Notes: generated by a model not told the origin, from the sequence alone. A stretch of 64,000 nucleotides of DNA from Pseudobowmanella zhangzhouensis (GCF_042662685.1 NZ_JBHSYO010000006.1:62001-126000); one strand, 5' to 3'; shown: positions 25,526-35,446, counted from the stretch's first letter. Numbers and translations are program-made.

Positions 25526-26014
25526 ATGCGAAACACACTCTGCACAACACTGCTTTGCGGCCTCATTAGTTTTCCTACAAGCGCCAGTGATTCCTTTAAT
25601 TTTCAAGTTGCCACCGGATTCCCGTTTGTTTCCAGCGTCGAGGCCTCGGTGCCACTGCAAGAACGTAACGGCCGAGCTTATTTGAATGCCCGGCTATCCA
25701 TCGATGCGGGTGCAGCCCTTGGCTACGAGTACGCGCTCGACCCACAACAGCAACATGCCTTAGGCGCTGTAATTGGCTCGATTGGGATCCGCGGCAGAGA
25801 CTGCAACCAAGAAGATGGCTTTGAACAAGTCGGCTGTGCGTTGACCAGCCTGTTTCGCTCTCGGGTTGATGGTGTAGGCGTAACCTATAGTTTTAACAAT
25901 AGCGGTTTGAATCAACGCGGATTTCGTGCGCGTGTAGAGGCTGGTCGTGGTAAGCACCTTTCCAGCGGCACCCAACAATGGGTAGCGAACCTGGTAATAG
26001 GCTATCAGTTTTAA
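25526..26014 (+). CDS. Exported hypothetical protein, beta-rich
   Basis: 162 residues with a signal peptide (MRNTLCTTLLCGLISFPTSAS). The mature part alternates hydrophobic and polar residues (RAYLNARLSIDAGAALGYEYALD; VDGVGVTYSFNN; GFRARVEAG) and ends in VIGYQF with a terminal aromatic, which suggests a small outer-membrane beta-barrel. Two Cys (CNQEDGFEQVGC) may pair. No family recognised. Its stop overlaps the convergent DUF1289 gene by 4 bp. Confidence 0.68.
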   Translation: MRNTLCTTLLCGLISFPTSASDSFNFQVATGFPFVSSVEASVPLQERNGRAYLNARLSIDAGAALGYEYALDPQQQHALGAVIGSIGIRGRDCNQEDGFEQVGCALTSLFRSRVDGVGVTYSFNNSGLNQRGFRARVEAGRGKHLSSGTQQWVANLVIGYQF

Positions 26015-26256
26015 TCACCAAACAGGTCGCCCTGCTCGGGCGGCGGTTGTGCCGGTTTGTTTTTATTGGCCATCTCCGCACGACGTTTACGCATCGCACA
26101 GACTTTAATAACCTGACGCTTCACATCCGGCGTCAGTTGAATCCAATACAATCGTTCATCCCGGCTGCGGTAACACCCCAGACAATAGCCCTTGGGGCCT
26201 GACTGGCAGACCCCAATGCACGGGCTGGGAATGTCGAAAAACTCAAGCTGTTCCAA
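26011..26256 (-). CDS. DUF1289 family protein
   Basis: 81 residues. The conserved four-cysteine pattern C13-x3-C17-x7-C25-x2-C28 in SPCIGVCQSGPKGYCLGCYRS is the DUF1289 signature and probably binds a metal or Fe-S centre. Then WIQLTPDVKRQVI. Begins 6 bp after the cusA stop, so it is likely the last gene of the copper operon. No function established for the family. Confidence 0.85.
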   Translation of the reverse strand: MEQLEFFDIPSPCIGVCQSGPKGYCLGCYRSRDERLYWIQLTPDVKRQVIKVCAMRKRRAEMANKNKPAQPPPEQGDLFGD

Positions 26257-26262
26257 TCTGAC

Positions 26263-29200
26263 TTACCGCAATTTACGTCGTTCTGACCAATAAAATACCA
26301 CCGGAATCACAAACAGCGAAATCAAAGGCGCAAACAACATACCGCCCAGCATCGGCGCTGCAATCCGAGCCATCACTTCATGCCCGGCGCCTTGGCTAAA
26401 CAACAGCGGCAACAAGCTGGCGATAATGGTCAACACCGTCATTGCCTTAGGGCGAATACGCTGCACAGCGCCCTGCAGCACCGCTGCGCGCAGACCCGCT
26501 TCCGACCGTTCCGCACACTGTTGCCATGCCTGATTAAGATACAAATACATAACCACACCAAATTCGGCCGCAACACCGGCCAATGCAATCATGCCGACGG
26601 CTACGGCTACCGACAGGTTGAATTCCAGTAGCCACAACAGCCACAGGCTGGCGGCCAATGCCAAAGGCAACGTGAACATCACAGTGATAGCCTGCGACCA
26701 ACGCTGCAAGCTGGCATACAGCAATACCAAACACAACAGCAATGTCATCGGTACGATTTGCAGCAGGCGTTCACTGACCCGTTGCATCGCTTCGTACTGC
26801 CCGGACCAACTCAGGGTATAACGTGCCGGTAATGGCATATCCGCCAGCGCCTGTTTGGCGGCAGCGATATACTCACCCGCTGAATTGGCTTGATGCTCGA
26901 TAAATACCCAGCCGTTTAATCGGGCATTTTCAGACTTGAGCATGGCCGGACCGTCTTTAATTGACAGCGTTGCCACAGCAGACAACGGGATATACACCCC
27001 GTTTGCCCCACTTACCGGCAAGTCGCGTAAGTCCTGTAACGTGTCTCGCCAATGGCGCGGCAGACGCAGGTTAATCGGGTAACGTTCGGTACCGGCTACC
27101 AAAGTACTGATTTGCTGCCCACCAATGGCGTAGCGCACCACCTCGTGTAGATCATCCACACTCAGTCCATAGCGCGCCAACGCATTCAAATCGGGTTGAA
27201 TATCCAGATAACGCCCAGCCGCGGTACGCTCGGCAAAAACACTACGGGTCAGGCTCAGGGCTGATAATCGTTGTTCGATTTGCTGGCCAATTTGCTCGAT
27301 CACCGCCACATCGTCGCCGGCAATTTTTAGCCCCAGCGGCGTCTTGATCCCTGTTGAAAGCATATCGATACGGGTTTTGATGGGCTGCACCCAGGCGTTG
27401 GTTAAGCCCGGCAAACGCACCGTGCTATCCAGCTCTGCGATCACGTCATCTAATGTCTTACCTGACCGCCATTGCTCACGCGGTTTAAGCAGGATGGTGG
27501 TTTCCAGCATGGTCAGCGGTGCAGGATCGGTGGCAGTTTCGGCGCGTCCGACTTTACCAAACACCTGCGCGACTTCAGGCACCGTTTTAATCAGGCGGTC
27601 AGTTTGCTGCAGAATCTGCGCAGCCTTGCCAGCACTGACTGACGGCAAGGTTGTCGGCATATACAACAAGGTGCCTTCATCAATGGTCGGCATAAATTCA
27701 CTGCCCAAGCGCATCAGCGGATAGGCACTGCTGGCCGCCAGCAATATCGCCACCAATAGCGTTAATACCGGGACTTTCAGCACCCCACGTAGCAGCGGGC
27801 GGTACGCCGCAATTAACACGCGTGAAAGCGGATTGCGTGATTCACTGATTATCTTGCCGCGCACTCCATAGCCCATTAGCACAGGCACCAGCGTAATCGC
27901 CAGCAATGCGGCAGCCGCCATGGCCAGTGACTTAGTAAGCGCTAACGGGCCGAACAAACGCCCTTCCTGACCACTGAGAGCAAACACCGGGAAGAAGCTT
28001 ACCGTGATTAGCATCAATGACCAGAACAGTGCCGGGCCCACTTCCGAGCAACTCTCAATCACCAATTGCCAGCGCTGGCGAGTGTCCGGCTGATGTCCAT
28101 GCTGCTGCTCAAAGGCCTCCAGATGCTTGTGTTGATTTTCCAGCATAACGATAGCGGCATCCACCAGTGCACCAATAGCTATGGCGATACCGCCCAGGCT
28201 CATAATATTGGCGCTGATCTCCAGTGCCCACATCACTACCAGTGCACTGAGGATAGCCAGCGGCAAGACGACAATGGCGACCAGTGCGCTACGCAGGTGC
28301 AGTAAAAACAACACCAGCACAATCGCCACAAAGGCCATTTCTTCCAGCAGCTTATCGCTTAGGTTATCAATAGTGCGCTGGATAAAATCACTGCGATCAT
28401 AGGTGGTGATGATTTCCACACCATCCGGTAAGCCGGTTTGTAATTCTTGCAGCCGCTCACGCACCGCCTGAATTACATTACGGGCGTTTTCGGCGCTGCG
28501 CATCACGATAATCCCGCCGGTGACTTCACCCTCGCCGTCCAATTCGGCAATACCACGACGCAATGCCGGGCCGGTGCGGATTGTAGCGACGTCTTTGAGT
28601 AACAGCGGAATATGCCCGGCATTGGTGCGCCCCAACGGAATTTGCCGGAAATCATCCAGCGAGGCCAGATAGCCCCGAGCGCGGATCATCAGCTCCATTT
28701 CACCCTGCTCCAGCACAGAGCCGCCAGTTTCCGCATTGGCCGCTTGCACCGCGCGACGAATATGACTGATATCCAGCTGATATTGCGCCAATTTGAGCGG
28801 ATCCAGCACAATCTGATAGGTGCGGGTCATGCCACCCACTGTGGCAACTTCGGATACACCGGTTACCGCCTGCAACTCAGGTTTTAAGTACCAGTCCTGC
28901 AGACTTTTAAGATCGGCCAAATCCTGTGTACCGCTGCGATCAACCAGCGCATATTGGTAAACCCAGCCCACACCACTGGCATCGGGCCCCAATGCAGGCT
29001 GGACGCCATTGGGCAAATCTTTCTGTGCCTGCGACAGATACTCCAGTACCCGCGAGCGGGCCCAGTACATATCCGTGCCATCGGCAAAAATCACGTAGAT
29101 GTAAGAATCACCAAAAAACGAATACCCTCTGACTGTGTTGGCTCCCGGCACCGCCATCAACGCGCGGCTTAGCGGGTAGGTAATTTGTTGTTCCACCAAT

Positions 29201-29376
29201 TCCGGAGACTGGCCCGGATAGGCGGTTTTGATAATGACCTGTACATCGGACAGATCCGGAATAGCATCCACGGTGACGTGGCGAATGGCCTGAACACCCG
29301 CCACCGCCAATACCAGACTGAGCAGCAGCACCAGAATACGCTGCTGCACCGCCGTTTGAATAATTCGGGCTATCAT
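26263..29376 (-). CDS. cusA: CusA/CzcA-family heavy-metal efflux pump
   Basis: 1037 residues; HME-RND inner-membrane pump. The start has the CusA-type HVTVDAIPDLSDVQVIIKTAYPGQSP (about 33-58), then PLSRALMAVPGA, FGDSYIYVIFADGTDMYWARSRVLEYL and SGVGWVYQYALVD, all characteristic of CusA (Cu+/Ag+) rather than CzcA. TM4 contains AIAIGALVDAAIVMLEN, which holds the proton-relay acid. A central block reads FMPTIDEGTLLYMPTTLPSVS. Metal specificity follows from close resemblance to CusA and the Cys/His-rich neighbour, but individual Met ligands were not checked. Starts 10 bp after cusB. Confidence 0.94.
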   Translation of the reverse strand: MIARIIQTAVQQRILVLLLSLVLAVAGVQAIRHVTVDAIPDLSDVQVIIKTAYPGQSPELVEQQITYPLSRALMAVPGANTVRGYSFFGDSYIYVIFADGTDMYWARSRVLEYLSQAQKDLPNGVQPALGPDASGVGWVYQYALVDRSGTQDLADLKSLQDWYLKPELQAVTGVSEVATVGGMTRTYQIVLDPLKLAQYQLDISHIRRAVQAANAETGGSVLEQGEMELMIRARGYLASLDDFRQIPLGRTNAGHIPLLLKDVATIRTGPALRRGIAELDGEGEVTGGIIVMRSAENARNVIQAVRERLQELQTGLPDGVEIITTYDRSDFIQRTIDNLSDKLLEEMAFVAIVLVLFLLHLRSALVAIVVLPLAILSALVVMWALEISANIMSLGGIAIAIGALVDAAIVMLENQHKHLEAFEQQHGHQPDTRQRWQLVIESCSEVGPALFWSLMLITVSFFPVFALSGQEGRLFGPLALTKSLAMAAAALLAITLVPVLMGYGVRGKIISESRNPLSRVLIAAYRPLLRGVLKVPVLTLLVAILLAASSAYPLMRLGSEFMPTIDEGTLLYMPTTLPSVSAGKAAQILQQTDRLIKTVPEVAQVFGKVGRAETATDPAPLTMLETTILLKPREQWRSGKTLDDVIAELDSTVRLPGLTNAWVQPIKTRIDMLSTGIKTPLGLKIAGDDVAVIEQIGQQIEQRLSALSLTRSVFAERTAAGRYLDIQPDLNALARYGLSVDDLHEVVRYAIGGQQISTLVAGTERYPINLRLPRHWRDTLQDLRDLPVSGANGVYIPLSAVATLSIKDGPAMLKSENARLNGWVFIEHQANSAGEYIAAAKQALADMPLPARYTLSWSGQYEAMQRVSERLLQIVPMTLLLCLVLLYASLQRWSQAITVMFTLPLALAASLWLLWLLEFNLSVAVAVGMIALAGVAAEFGVVMYLYLNQAWQQCAERSEAGLRAAVLQGAVQRIRPKAMTVLTIIASLLPLLFSQGAGHEVMARIAAPMLGGMLFAPLISLFVIPVVFYWSERRKLR

Positions 29377-29385
29377 GCTGCGCTC

Positions 29386-30657
29386 CTAGTGCTGATGCGC
29401 GCCGGCAACACGCGGGAGGCTGCCTGTTAAACTGGCTTCCGAGTCGATGAGAAACTGCCCTGAGGTCACAATTTGCTCACCTTCTGCCAATCCGGACAGA
29501 ATTTCGACCCGTCCCCGGGTTTGCATGCCGGTTTCAACCTGGCGGATCTCAAAGGTCTCGTGGTCTGTTTTCACGACCACACGATTGACATGCTCAGTGG
29601 AGAGCAGCGCCTGGGCTGGAATGTGCAATACATCGCGCTTCGGCCCGCCGTAGATGACTACTTTGGCATTCATACCCGGCTTAACTCGTCCCAGCGGATT
29701 TTGCAGGGTAAGCCGTACCTTGAGGCTACGGGTCACGGCATCCAGTTGTGGGTAGATATAATCAATGCTGGCCTCGGCATGATGGACGCCAATCGGATCC
29801 AGATGAATTTCAGCCGGTTTACCAATCTTCAGCCAGTCAAATTGCGACTCAAACACATCGGCTATCACCCACAAATGGGTAAGATCGGCGATGGCGACAA
29901 TTTCCATGTCCGGTTTTACATACATGCCATCACGCACATTAAGTTTGGTTACCACACCGTCACGATCCGCATAAAAAGGCACGCTGTAGGTGCTTTTACC
30001 GCGTTTTTCGAGACTCTCAATCACTGCATCGGACATACCAAGCAAGGTCAGGCGACGTCGGGCTTGCTGAAATAGCGGGGAGTTTTTATCCAGTTTAGAA
30101 CGCAGCACCTGCAGGTAATCGTCCTGGGCAACCACCAAATCCGGTGAATACAGGGTATAGAGTAACTCGCCTTGCTTAACGGTTTGCCCTTCGGTCGCCA
30201 CATGCAGTTTTTCGATCCAGCCGGAAACCCGCGGGTGTACATGGCTGATATCCGCTTCATCGAACGTGACTACGCCCAATGTCTCGATGTACTTCCACAG
30301 GGTACCGCGCGCTACCGGTTCAGAGACCAGATTCATCGCCTGTTGCATGGCACCGGATACGCTGACACTGGGATGCTCGCTGTGAGACTGCACCACGTTG
30401 CGCGGCTCTAAATCCATGCCACATATCGGACAGGTACCCGGCTCGTCTCGCACAATATGGCTGTGCATCGGGCAAACATATCGGGTTGCGGTAGTTTGTT
30501 GGCGTAACGCCTCTGGCTCCGGTGGCAACGTGGTGTTCAGCTCGGCCTGCATGGCATGAGACGCGTGTTCATGGTGTGGGTCATTGGCCGATTGTTGGGC
30601 GACTAGCCAGGGTGAATACACCAGCCAAATCAGGATAAATAACGTTCGAAATTGCAT
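29386..30657 (-). CDS. cusB: CusB-type periplasmic adaptor with heavy-metal-binding domain
   Basis: Start at ATG 30657, with GGAGG 5 nt upstream. 423 residues. Signal peptide ends near LVAQ. A His-rich linker (HHEHASHAMQ) is followed by the YHS-like heavy-metal-binding domain YVCPMHSHIVRDEPGTCPICGMDLEP (in two blocks, about 58-85), whose Cys-Pro-Met-His and Cys-Pro-Ile-Cys-Gly-Met residues bind copper or silver. The membrane-fusion domains then follow (SGWIEKLHVATEGQTVKQGELLYTLYSP in blocks; VRDGMYVKPDMEIVAIADLTHLWV in blocks). It delivers metal to CusA. No outer-membrane CusC or chaperone CusF gene is adjacent. Confidence 0.94.
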   Translation of the reverse strand: MQFRTLFILIWLVYSPWLVAQQSANDPHHEHASHAMQAELNTTLPPEPEALRQQTTATRYVCPMHSHIVRDEPGTCPICGMDLEPRNVVQSHSEHPSVSVSGAMQQAMNLVSEPVARGTLWKYIETLGVVTFDEADISHVHPRVSGWIEKLHVATEGQTVKQGELLYTLYSPDLVVAQDDYLQVLRSKLDKNSPLFQQARRRLTLLGMSDAVIESLEKRGKSTYSVPFYADRDGVVTKLNVRDGMYVKPDMEIVAIADLTHLWVIADVFESQFDWLKIGKPAEIHLDPIGVHHAEASIDYIYPQLDAVTRSLKVRLTLQNPLGRVKPGMNAKVVIYGGPKRDVLHIPAQALLSTEHVNRVVVKTDHETFEIRQVETGMQTRGRVEILSGLAEGEQIVTSGQFLIDSEASLTGSLPRVAGAHQH

Positions 30658-30716
30658 AAAACCTCCGCTCAAAAATGCGGACAAATTAAAGAAAAATTGG
30701 ATAAATCAGGGCGTAA

Positions 30717-31121
30717 TCAGGCCAGGCTGGGTGGCCGCAGGAGGTCGTGCTGGTTGGCAGGTAATAAGTCAGAACCGGCTTTTAAATAGGGTTGACCAGA
30801 AAAGTCATCATGCCATAGCAGGGAGTTGCTAAGTGTTGCGTGGGCAACAGTAGAGCAATCGCAGCAGTCACCTGAACAGCTATGGGTGTCACCATCACAA
30901 CAATCAGCTGCACTGGTAAGCATGGCCTGACTGGGCTCTGGCTGAGGGTCACAACAATCATGCTTGCTGTGCTGTTGGTCGCTGGTCATATCCATGGCGG
31001 GCATAGCATGAGACGTGGGCGAGCTTTCACTATCGCCATGGTGAACACGCATTGCCGCCTGCCCGGGAGTCATCCATCCCAGGGTCATACAAAGCAGGAG
31101 CAAGGTCACCAGTTGTTTCAT
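30717..31121 (-). CDS. Cys/His-rich periplasmic protein, probable copper binder
   Basis: 134 residues. Signal peptide MKQLVTLLLLCMTLGWMTPGQAA. The mature part carries many potential ligands: HHGDSESS, MPAMDMTSDQQHSKHDCC, ADCCDGDTHSCSGDCCDC. It ends LLRPPSLA, a tail shared by small proteins beside copper efflux genes (CopL/DUF2946-like). Its start overlaps the PepSY gene stop by 4 bp and cusB follows after 59 bp, so it is operonic. A copper-buffering or chaperone role replacing CusF is inference. Confidence 0.75.
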   Translation of the reverse strand: MKQLVTLLLLCMTLGWMTPGQAAMRVHHGDSESSPTSHAMPAMDMTSDQQHSKHDCCDPQPEPSQAMLTSAADCCDGDTHSCSGDCCDCSTVAHATLSNSLLWHDDFSGQPYLKAGSDLLPANQHDLLRPPSLA

Positions 31122-31801
31122 CTACGCTGCCATTTACGATAATTAGGCTTAATAATGGCATGATAAAGCAATACAAAGCCAGTAAAAACAAAGAGCCAGG
31201 CGGCAAGCGCAAGGGTTATCAGCAGCGGATTATTAAAATCCTCCCGTTCTTCAAAATCGAGAATATGCAGCATCCAGAAAAAGTCATATACGCGCCATAA
31301 ATCGCTGCGCACAGACAGCACTTGCCCTGAAATAGGGTTGAGATAAAAACTGGTATGGATGGCATCATTAAAATCCGCGCGATATAACGGCAGCGCCAAG
31401 CCCCCTACCTCGCGGGGCACCTCACCTAGTTGGGTTAAGGTTGTACTATCCCCTGCCCCGATATACTGAGATTGCACAATGTGCGAGAGCTCTGTGGAGG
31501 TTAGCGGATGTAAACCTCGACCCTGTTGATCAAACCAAATGGTGCGCCCTTGTCGGGTTTGCACTTCGAGAATAGGTTCCTGATCACGCAGCAGCCAGCG
31601 CATAGTGATGATATTCAGTTGACTCAGGTTTTGAGGGAGCGCCGGGAGCGTCTCCGGTAACGCCGGACGAGTAATCAAATGTTGTCCACGCACCATGTCG
31701 ATGGGAATGATGCTCATCACCACGCCACCACTGATCCAAAGCATTACCTGTATGCCGACAAACAGGCCGATCCATTTATGCCACTTACGCCATTTGTTCA
31801 T
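31118..31801 (-). CDS. PepSY-associated membrane protein
   Basis: About 227 residues from ATG 31801 (MNKWRKWHKWIGL); an upstream in-frame start is possible. The N-terminal helix KWHKWIGLFVGIQVMLWISGGVVMS and C-terminal helix LLITLALAAWLFVFTGFVLLYHAI flank a periplasmic PepSY-like domain with the FYLNPISGQVLSVRSDLWRVYDFFWMLHILDF signature (in blocks). Similar proteins are linked to metal uptake or reduction. First gene of the leftward copper operon (PepSY, Cys/His-rich, cusB, cusA, DUF1289). Confidence 0.82.
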   Translation of the reverse strand: MNKWRKWHKWIGLFVGIQVMLWISGGVVMSIIPIDMVRGQHLITRPALPETLPALPQNLSQLNIITMRWLLRDQEPILEVQTRQGRTIWFDQQGRGLHPLTSTELSHIVQSQYIGAGDSTTLTQLGEVPREVGGLALPLYRADFNDAIHTSFYLNPISGQVLSVRSDLWRVYDFFWMLHILDFEEREDFNNPLLITLALAAWLFVFTGFVLLYHAIIKPNYRKWQRR

Positions 31802-31977
31802 ATTTTTTGTGCGTATCCGTTCATTTACCGCAAATTCTGCCGTAATCGCAGAGAAAATTGTAAACATTTATCTTTGTGCGGTTGATTCAGTCTGCCAGAT
31901 GGGGTTTGATGCCAGACTAGCGTCTGCGAACCGCACGGTTCGACCATAACTACAACACAGACACACAGGGGATATTG

Positions 31978-34065
31978 ATGTCTAAGCATTTTGTAAAAAC
32001 CGCGTTGGCGACAGCGATTCTGCTGGCGACCACTGCCTGTACCGATTCATCCAACGTACAAACTTCAGCCTCAACCGAAGCCGCCGTAGCTGCCGCCCAA
32101 CCTGAGCTGGGTACCTGGGGTGTGGATTTAACCGCGCAAAAGCCAGCGGTTAAACCCGGTGATAACTTCTTTGAATACATGAATGGTACCTGGCTGGACA
32201 ACTTTGTGATGCCAGCCGATCGTACTAATTTTGGTGCCTTCACAGTCTTGGCTGAACGCTCGCGCGATCAGGTAAAAACCGTCATCGACGAAGTGTCATC
32301 TGGCGATTACCCGCAAGGTTCAGTTGAGCAAAAAATTGGTGACTACTACGCCAGCTATATGGATGTAGAGTCTGTTAACGCCAAAGGGATTAACCCAATT
32401 AAGCCACTGTTGGATCAGATCCAATCCATCAGCAATATCGACGAGTTAACCCGTGCCTTTGGTATGGCGGGTAAAGAAAGCATGGTCTCGCCAGTAGTTA
32501 GCTGGATTGGTATCGATCGTATTGACCCGGATGCCTACACCGTTAACGTCGCGTTAGGCGGAATGGGCTTACCAGACCGTGACTATTACCTGTCGGATGA
32601 AGAGCGCTATGTAAATATTCGCGCCGAATATCAGAAACATATCGCACAAATGCTGGGCTTTGCCGGTATCGACGATGCAGACGCCAAAGCAGCAGCGATT
32701 CTCGCGCTGGAAACCAAGCTGGCGGAATACCAGGCTCCACGCGATGAGCGTCGCAACCGCGATAAAACCTACAACCCAACCAGCTATGCTGACCTGAAGG
32801 CCAATTACGCTGGCTTTGACTGGGATACCTACTTTGGCGTAGCCGGCATCAACAAAATTGACGAGCTCAACGTTTACCTGCCAGCGCCGCTGCAAGGTGC
32901 CATTGAGATGGTCAACACTATCCCACTGGATACCTGGAAAGCCCATTTGGCTTATCACACCATCAGCAATCATGCCGGGATTCTGTCAGAAGAAATCGAT
33001 CAGGCGAATTTTGCTTTCTTTGGCACCACACTGCGTGGCCAGCAAGAGCAACAAGCCCGTTGGAAACGCGGTGTAGCGCGTGTTGGCGGCCTGGATGCAC
33101 TGGGTGAAGCGATTGGTCAGGTATACGTAAAACGTCACTTCCCGGCTGAAGCCAAAACTGAAATGAAGCAACTGGTTGAGAACCTGCGCACCGCACTGGG
33201 TCAGCGCATCGATCAGCTTAGCTGGATGACTGATGCCACCAAAGAAGAAGCACGCAAGAAGCTGGCGTCTTTCAACCCGAAAATCGGTTATCCGGATGAG
33301 TGGAAAGACTTGTCTGGTCTGGAGATCGTGGAAGGCGATTTATATACCAACGCCAAGAATGTGGATTACTACAACTACCAGGATCAGCTTGATCGCCTGA
33401 CCAAGAAAACTGATCGCAACGAATGGTTTATGACGCCACAAACGGTGAACGCTTACTACAACAGTTCGTTCAACGAAATCGTCTTCCCTGCGGCAATTTT
33501 ACAGCCTCCGTTCTTTGACCTGCATGCAGATCCTGCGGTGAACTACGGCGGTATCGGTGCGGTTATCGGCCACGAAATGGGCCACGGCTTTGACGATCAG
33601 GGTTCTAAATCTGACTGGCAGGGTGTACAGCGTAACTGGTGGACAGACGAAGACCGTGCGGCCTTCGAGAAGCTGACGACTAAGCTGGGCGCGCAATACA
33701 ACCAGTATGAAGCAGTGCCTGGTGGCTTTGTTGACGGTAACTTCACCATGGGCGAGAACATTGGTGACTTAGGTGGTCTGGCTATGGCTTATCACGCTTA
33801 CAAACTGTCACTGAATGGCGAAGAAGCGCCAATCATTGATGGCCTGACAGGTGACCAACGCTTCTTTATGGCGTGGGCACAGGTATGGAAACGTAAGTAC
33901 ACCGAAGATGAACTGCGTACCCGTCTGAAAACCGATCCGCATTCACCGTCTGAGTACCGTGTAAACGGTATCGTACGTAACATGGATGAGTGGTACAAAG
34001 CTTTCAACATCAGCAAAGATGATGCCTTATATCTGCCACCAGAAGAGCGTGTCGCTATCTGGTAA
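31978..34065 (+). CDS. M13-family zinc metallopeptidase (PepO/neprilysin-like) lipoprotein
   Basis: ATG 31978, with AGGGG upstream; about 695 residues. Lipobox TTAC near residue 21. The zinc site is clear: GHEMGHGFDDQGS (HExxH, about 530) and the downstream third ligand in GENIGDLGGLAMAYHAY (about 590). The upstream NAYYNSSFNEIVFPAAILQPPFF is the M13 substrate-binding stretch. It degrades peptides in the periplasm, anchored to a membrane. Codon use is strongly biased as in the TonB receptor, suggesting high expression. Monocistronic with its own terminator. Confidence 0.95.
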   Translation: MSKHFVKTALATAILLATTACTDSSNVQTSASTEAAVAAAQPELGTWGVDLTAQKPAVKPGDNFFEYMNGTWLDNFVMPADRTNFGAFTVLAERSRDQVKTVIDEVSSGDYPQGSVEQKIGDYYASYMDVESVNAKGINPIKPLLDQIQSISNIDELTRAFGMAGKESMVSPVVSWIGIDRIDPDAYTVNVALGGMGLPDRDYYLSDEERYVNIRAEYQKHIAQMLGFAGIDDADAKAAAILALETKLAEYQAPRDERRNRDKTYNPTSYADLKANYAGFDWDTYFGVAGINKIDELNVYLPAPLQGAIEMVNTIPLDTWKAHLAYHTISNHAGILSEEIDQANFAFFGTTLRGQQEQQARWKRGVARVGGLDALGEAIGQVYVKRHFPAEAKTEMKQLVENLRTALGQRIDQLSWMTDATKEEARKKLASFNPKIGYPDEWKDLSGLEIVEGDLYTNAKNVDYYNYQDQLDRLTKKTDRNEWFMTPQTVNAYYNSSFNEIVFPAAILQPPFFDLHADPAVNYGGIGAVIGHEMGHGFDDQGSKSDWQGVQRNWWTDEDRAAFEKLTTKLGAQYNQYEAVPGGFVDGNFTMGENIGDLGGLAMAYHAYKLSLNGEEAPIIDGLTGDQRFFMAWAQVWKRKYTEDELRTRLKTDPHSPSEYRVNGIVRNMDEWYKAFNISKDDALYLPPEERVAIW

Positions 34066-34085
34066 GACAGACTCGCTAAGATATT

Positions 34086-34112
34086 AAAAAAGCGCCTTCG
34101 GGCGCTTTTTTT
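34086..34112 (+). terminator. Terminator of the M13 peptidase gene
   Basis: AAAAAGCGCC, loop TTCG, GGCGCTTTTT with extended T-run; works in both directions in principle. Confidence 0.93.
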
Positions 34113-34126
34113 TCTGCTTTAAATCG

Positions 34127-35314
34127 TTAGCTGTTGGTTTGTAATTGCTGTTTTAACGCTTTGGCAGCCAGCGCATATCCACCGGCGGCACCGTCTAAAA
34201 AATGCATGTGAGCGGTTTCGTAGTCATCAATCATGCAGGTAATCAAGGCATGTCGGCTGGCATGGAGGCCATAAGCCAGTGTTCCTGCCTGCGCCTCCTC
34301 TTCCAGAGCTTGCACCAATTGCTGGCGTTGCTCGGGCGTCACGGCAACGATCATCCGTAAAATGTCGTCATATTTTCGAAAATCGCTGTTCTGCACCAAT
34401 CGGCCTTTATACAGGCCCCACTTGCCTTCACCCGCGAGCTTCTGACGCCACATTAACCATTTCCCAGCCACAGCCAGCCACAACAATTTCAACCGGTAAC
34501 CCAGACTGCCATCCTCTGTGCCAAAGGTACGTATAGCGGTTTCGTATCTTAGTTTGCTGGCTTGCAGAGTCAGTGTCAGCGATTCCTCCCGCAGCGGATG
34601 ATAGTCCTGTTCGTCACCCAAAATCATTTGAATGGCGCTCATCACGCGTTTGTAGGTCGCTTCATGTAACACGTGATCACCTTTAGCCTGCACTAGTAAC
34701 GCGATGGTTTCACCCTTGGGACTGGGCACTTCATTCCAGCGACATTCAAACCCGCTGAAATCCGCATGAGCGGGTTCGCCCGGCGCAATAAGATAGGGAT
34801 TGTTGTCGCTGGGTGCTTTGATCAGCGCATCGGCGTAACTGATCCCGCCTCCACTGAACATCGCCTGCTCAAAACCCGCCGATGCAGTAAATTTCGCCAC
34901 CAATACATCGAAACCCGCCTCACGGATTTTCTCAATCGGCACACTGCCCGCCCGTAAGCCCAAGGCAAAATCAGTCTGTGCAAGTTGCTGACAAGCCAAT
35001 AATGCGGAAGTTACCTGAGGCAAAACAGCCTCCGGTACACAAAAAGTGGCGCCGTCACCGCCAAAGATAAACGGTATCTTTAACGGCTTAACCGCGTTCA
35101 GAACTGCCACGATACACGCGCCACCGAGCGCGTTTACGGCTTTATAGCGGCCAGCTTCGATAGCACGGGTTGAGCCCTGAATATCAGCAACCACCACATG
35201 CCAGTGCGCAGGCAACCGGGTGTAATGCTCGGTCGACGCAAACTCGGAGAAATCATCGAATGCAGGTAAACGCTGATAAAAGTCTTTGTTGGCAAAGGCG
35301 TATGAGTGAGACAA
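34127..35314 (-). CDS. DUF3095 protein, class III cyclase-like fold
   Basis: 395 residues, soluble. The N-terminal half has the DUF3095 pattern: HWHVVVADIQGSTRAIEAGRYKAVN (in blocks, about 37-62), then IPFIFGGDGATFCVP (about 80-95). The two acidic motifs (ADIQGST and GGDGATF) resemble the metal-binding aspartates of nucleotide cyclases and GGDEF proteins. The C-terminal half is helical with no known motif. Whether it makes a cyclic nucleotide is unknown. It is convergent with the M13 gene. Confidence 0.85.
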   Translation of the reverse strand: MSHSYAFANKDFYQRLPAFDDFSEFASTEHYTRLPAHWHVVVADIQGSTRAIEAGRYKAVNALGGACIVAVLNAVKPLKIPFIFGGDGATFCVPEAVLPQVTSALLACQQLAQTDFALGLRAGSVPIEKIREAGFDVLVAKFTASAGFEQAMFSGGGISYADALIKAPSDNNPYLIAPGEPAHADFSGFECRWNEVPSPKGETIALLVQAKGDHVLHEATYKRVMSAIQMILGDEQDYHPLREESLTLTLQASKLRYETAIRTFGTEDGSLGYRLKLLWLAVAGKWLMWRQKLAGEGKWGLYKGRLVQNSDFRKYDDILRMIVAVTPEQRQQLVQALEEEAQAGTLAYGLHASRHALITCMIDDYETAHMHFLDGAAGGYALAAKALKQQLQTNS

Positions 35315-35446
35315 GACGTATCCTCTGGGTTAACACCCCACCCCAGCACTATGTTTGAGAAGTGGTTTGGCGAGTTATGACATTAACAGCTAGCTGTTTA
35401 ACTTACCAATTCTCGCTCTGACCACGTCCCGAATAGTCAGCAACTC

